A stretch of DNA of 7,494 bases from Flammeovirgaceae bacterium. GTDB lineage: Bacteria > Bacteroidota > Bacteroidia > Cytophagales > Cyclobacteriaceae. The notes under the pieces were generated by a model, which saw only the letters and a program-made list of their open reading frames with translations, did not search any database and was not told where the DNA came from. Made by a program: the position numbers and the translations under genes. The stretch is taken from NCBI GenBank assembly GCA_003228395.1, contig QIDJ01000022.1, positions 1 to 7,494 of the forward strand, written 5' to 3'. This document shows positions 6,782-7,494 of the stretch, in pieces. Positions within the stretch are counted from its first letter, which is position 1. Every line of letters begins with the position of its first letter.

Positions 6782-6951
6782 TTTTATTGTGGTTGAGGAT
6801 GAAGCAATATAGCAAAATACAGATAGTATTTGCAAAAAGAAGCATCTGATTATTGTCAGATCGGACAGAAATATATTATTAAAATATATCTTTTCACTAA
6901 AACAGGTAGATTTACTAAATTGAATTGACAGGGCTTTCATAATAGTATTTA
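6782..6951. promoter_or_regulatory. Divergent intergenic region
   Basis: This 170-bp AT-rich spacer separates the minus-strand amidohydrolase from the plus-strand TPR-like gene and must hold both promoters. Besides the operon promoter candidate it contains a perfect inverted repeat, ATATATT (6871-6877) with AATATAT (6883-6889), and a small TGTC/GACA repeat (6854-6857, 6864-6867). For the plus-strand gene the nearest -7-like string is TATCTTTT (6887-6894), seven of eight, without a matching -33 element. Confidence 0.5.
6804..6838 (-). promoter_or_regulatory. Candidate promoter of the amidohydrolase-kinase operon
   Basis: On the minus strand TTTTTG (6838-6833) is followed after 21 bases by TATATTGC (6811-6804), a six-of-eight match to TAnnTTTG, ending 22 bp before the amidohydrolase ATG. 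The spacer is filled by an imperfect inverted repeat: GCAAAATAC (6812-6820) against GTATTTGC (6826-6833), one base bulged. An operator between -33 and -7 would fit repressor control. The match is not exact and the DNA is AT-rich, so this is tentative. Confidence 0.35.
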
Positions 6952-7494
6952 ATGGTGGGAAGGATCAGGATCATTGTTGGAATTGTATTGGTTTTTATTT
7001 TTACAGAAAATGTTCTGGCAAGTAATGTACATACTCAGAATATTGATTCTACCCGGGCTTATAATTTTTATCAAAAAGGATCAGAATTTGCTAAGAAGCG
7101 GGAATTTGACAGTGCCCGTACTTTTTTAAACCTGGCGGCAAATTCTTACAAGGAGGAAAAACTATGGGACCGGTTTTTCGATGCGGTTTACCAGGTATCC
7201 TATTTATATTCCCACCAACTTAAGTACGATCAATCCAAATTTTATCTCGATAGTATTCAATCAAACTTCAATGAAGAAATAAGAGATGATTTTAAATCCG
7301 CCAACAAATATTACAGCAGCCATGCATGGGTAAACCTCAATTTGTCAAACTTTTTACAGGGCGAAAAATGGTTTTTCAGGAGCATTTCTATCATGGATAC
7401 AAATCCACACATAACAGTTAATAACCGTCTTTGGACATACTACTACCTGAGCGTTCTGTACTTCAGGATGGGCCAAAATGATCAGGCCTTAAAA
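6952..7494 (+). CDS. Exported TPR-like protein, 3' end missing
   Basis: An ATG at 6952, the first after an in-frame TAG at 6943, opens a frame that runs 181 codons to the window edge without a stop. The protein begins with a signal peptide (MVGRIRIIVGIVLVFIFTEN, then VLA), predicting export. The rest is helix-rich with TPR-like units: YNFYQKGSEFAKKREFDSA (about 37-56), then helices near 71-102, 115-146 and 158-180 ending YLSVLYFRMGQNDQALK. In this phylum such an N-terminus often heads a long protein in which the TPRs are followed by a membrane helix and a kinase, DNA-binding or CHAT domain; that part, if present, is beyond the edge. It is transcribed divergently from the amidohydrolase-kinase pair. 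It does not share obvious sequence with the TPR lipoprotein at the left edge. Gene call is firm, function unknown. Confidence 0.82.
   Translation, partial: MVGRIRIIVGIVLVFIFTENVLASNVHTQNIDSTRAYNFYQKGSEFAKKREFDSARTFLNLAANSYKEEKLWDRFFDAVYQVSYLYSHQLKYDQSKFYLDSIQSNFNEEIRDDFKSANKYYSSHAWVNLNLSNFLQGEKWFFRSISIMDTNPHITVNNRLWTYYYLSVLYFRMGQNDQALK

Noticed and set aside
6782..6940. N-terminal 53-codon extension of the amidohydrolase
   Set aside because: It would bury the clear signal peptide, is AT-rich and contains promoter-like elements, and would begin 11 bp from the divergent gene's start.

Overview
The window looks like chromosomal DNA from a member of the Bacteroidota. It is moderately AT-rich. 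Genes lack clear Shine-Dalgarno sites, upstream regions carry TAnnTTTG-like -7 elements, and the gene content fits: a 7TMR-DISM sensor histidine kinase, a TPR lipoprotein, and an exported amidohydrolase of a type I associate with Cytophagales-like genomes. The assignment is an inference from style and gene families; there is no rRNA or marker gene here.

Layout, left to right: (1) 1-776, minus: the N-terminal 258 residues of a TPR lipoprotein whose 3' end lies off the window. (2) 777-1209: a non-coding gap holding an imperfect tandem repeat with several strong hairpins. (3) 1210-2589, minus: a complete Amt-type ammonium channel with its pore residues intact. (4) 2590-3013: a gap with a very AT-rich amt promoter region and a stretch of nested short inverted repeats. 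(5) 3014-5098, minus: a 694-residue membrane histidine kinase (jelly-roll sensor, seven membrane helices, coiled coil, HisKA, HATPase). (6) 5108-6781, minus: a 557-residue exported metal-dependent amidohydrolase, nine bases upstream of the kinase gene and very likely co-transcribed with it. (7) 6782-6951: a divergent promoter region. (8) 6952-7494, plus: the first 181 residues of an exported TPR-like protein running off the right edge.

The only clear operon is amidohydrolase then kinase. It may link an envelope hydrolase to an envelope sensor, but no response regulator is in view. The amt gene has its own promoter candidate and has no PII (glnK/glnB) gene on either side. I see no tRNA, rRNA, CRISPR array, insertion sequence or phage gene. 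The least ordinary items are the hairpin-forming tandem repeat at 968-1133, and a perfect 10-bp inverted repeat inside the amidohydrolase reading frame just after the signal peptide, which resembles a palindromic element inserted in frame. No wholly new system is demonstrated.
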